Positions 49,864-50,029 of a stretch of DNA of 50,029 nucleotides are shown here, one piece after another. Under the pieces are notes generated by a model. The model had not been told where the DNA came from. It saw only the letters and a list, made by a program, of their open reading frames with translations, and made no database searches. Both the position numbers and the translations under genes were made by a program. The stretch is from positions 1 through 50,029 of the forward strand of contig JBMYQA010000006.1 of assembly GCA_049600855.1 (NCBI GenBank). The letters are read 5' to 3'. The stretch's first letter is position 1. The number at the start of each line of letters is the position of its first letter. Source of the stretch: JBMYQA01 sp049600855 (GTDB lineage: Bacteria > Bacteroidota > Bacteroidia > Cytophagales > Flammeovirgaceae).

Positions 49864-50029
49864 CTCTACCCGATGATTTTGCAAAGTTCTGATAATCAAA
49901 TATATAAATTATGCTAGTCAACGTTTCAAAACGTTGACTCCATTGTTGTAAGTTTCCTAACTTGCTTAAAACTCGAAAGTTAGGAAACTTTCGATCATGA
50001 ATTCAAGGCTCAGAAGCCTTGAATAGCAG
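49864..50029. mobile_element. MITE-like element, copy 2 (cut by the window edge)
   Basis: Begins CTCTACCCGATGATTT at 49864 and aligns without gaps to copy 1 over 166 bases, with about 14 mismatches (about 92% identical by eye). The four hairpins recur: GTCAACGTTT-CA-AAACGTTGAC, the AAGTTTCCTAACTT stem, TCGAAAGT...ACTTTCGA, and ATTCAAGGCT-CAGA-AGCCTTGAAT. The right terminal repeat and any target duplication lie beyond the window. Confidence 0.72.

Overview
The window is a stretch of AT-rich chromosome from a Bacteroidota bacterium, most likely a Cytophagales-type organism. The evidence is the gene set (two-component-propeller/Y_Y_Y sensor, TPR histidine kinase, ABC permease fused to M1 peptidase, short EtfA/EtfB, calcineurin-phosphoesterase fused to an outer-membrane barrel), the near absence of Shine-Dalgarno sites, and several TAnnTTTG (-7) promoter-like boxes typical of that phylum. 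No rRNA, tRNA, CRISPR array, prophage or complete insertion sequence was found. The first ~370 bases are different: they are visibly more GC-rich and encode, on the minus strand, an internal piece of a cyanobacterial Omp85/BamA protein that stops abruptly. This looks like an assembly chimera or contamination from a co-cultured cyanobacterium, or less likely a real transferred fragment.

Layout. 1-370: cyanobacterial Omp85 fragment. 640-3806: gap (glycolysis) and a TrkH-type potassium transporter, plus strand. 3810-11644: a minus-strand block with yraN, a Uma2 nuclease, an M50 membrane protease, an aspartoacylase-like deacylase, a GCS2-type amidoligase fused to CBS domains, and a TPR histidine kinase. 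12005-14601: tRNA modification genes mnmA and queA, with GGGCGAAA/TTTCGCCC hairpins around queA. 14946-20517: a very large phosphoesterase/barrel lipoprotein and two unknown lipoproteins, separated by palindromic repeat elements, one of them MITE-like. 20565-23044: SH3 exported protein, small phosphoesterase and two small unknown genes. 23095-24860: etfB-etfA. 25223-27823: a caspase-like (metacaspase) protein. 27888-30407: membrane pyrophosphatase with an OmpA-like tail. 30608-35928: TPR membrane protein and a propeller sensor with a SpoIIE phosphatase output. 36103-40435: ychF, a DinB/YfiT-type protein, dapB and an NSS sodium symporter. 40508-45549: small membrane protein and an ABC ATPase with its permease-peptidase partner. 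45809-49779: a lactonase-fold lipoprotein and a GH31 glycosidase. 49864-50029: a second copy of the MITE-like element, cut by the window edge.

Most genes are housekeeping or commonly seen in Bacteroidota. The parts most worth a second look are the MITE-like hairpin element (193 bp, terminal inverted repeats, possible 13-bp target duplication), the phosphoesterase/kinase-like/barrel fusion, the OmpA-like tail on the proton/sodium pyrophosphatase, the GCS2-CBS ligase beside an aspartoacylase, and the cyanobacterial junction at the left end. All functions are read from motifs and family memory; no database search was run.
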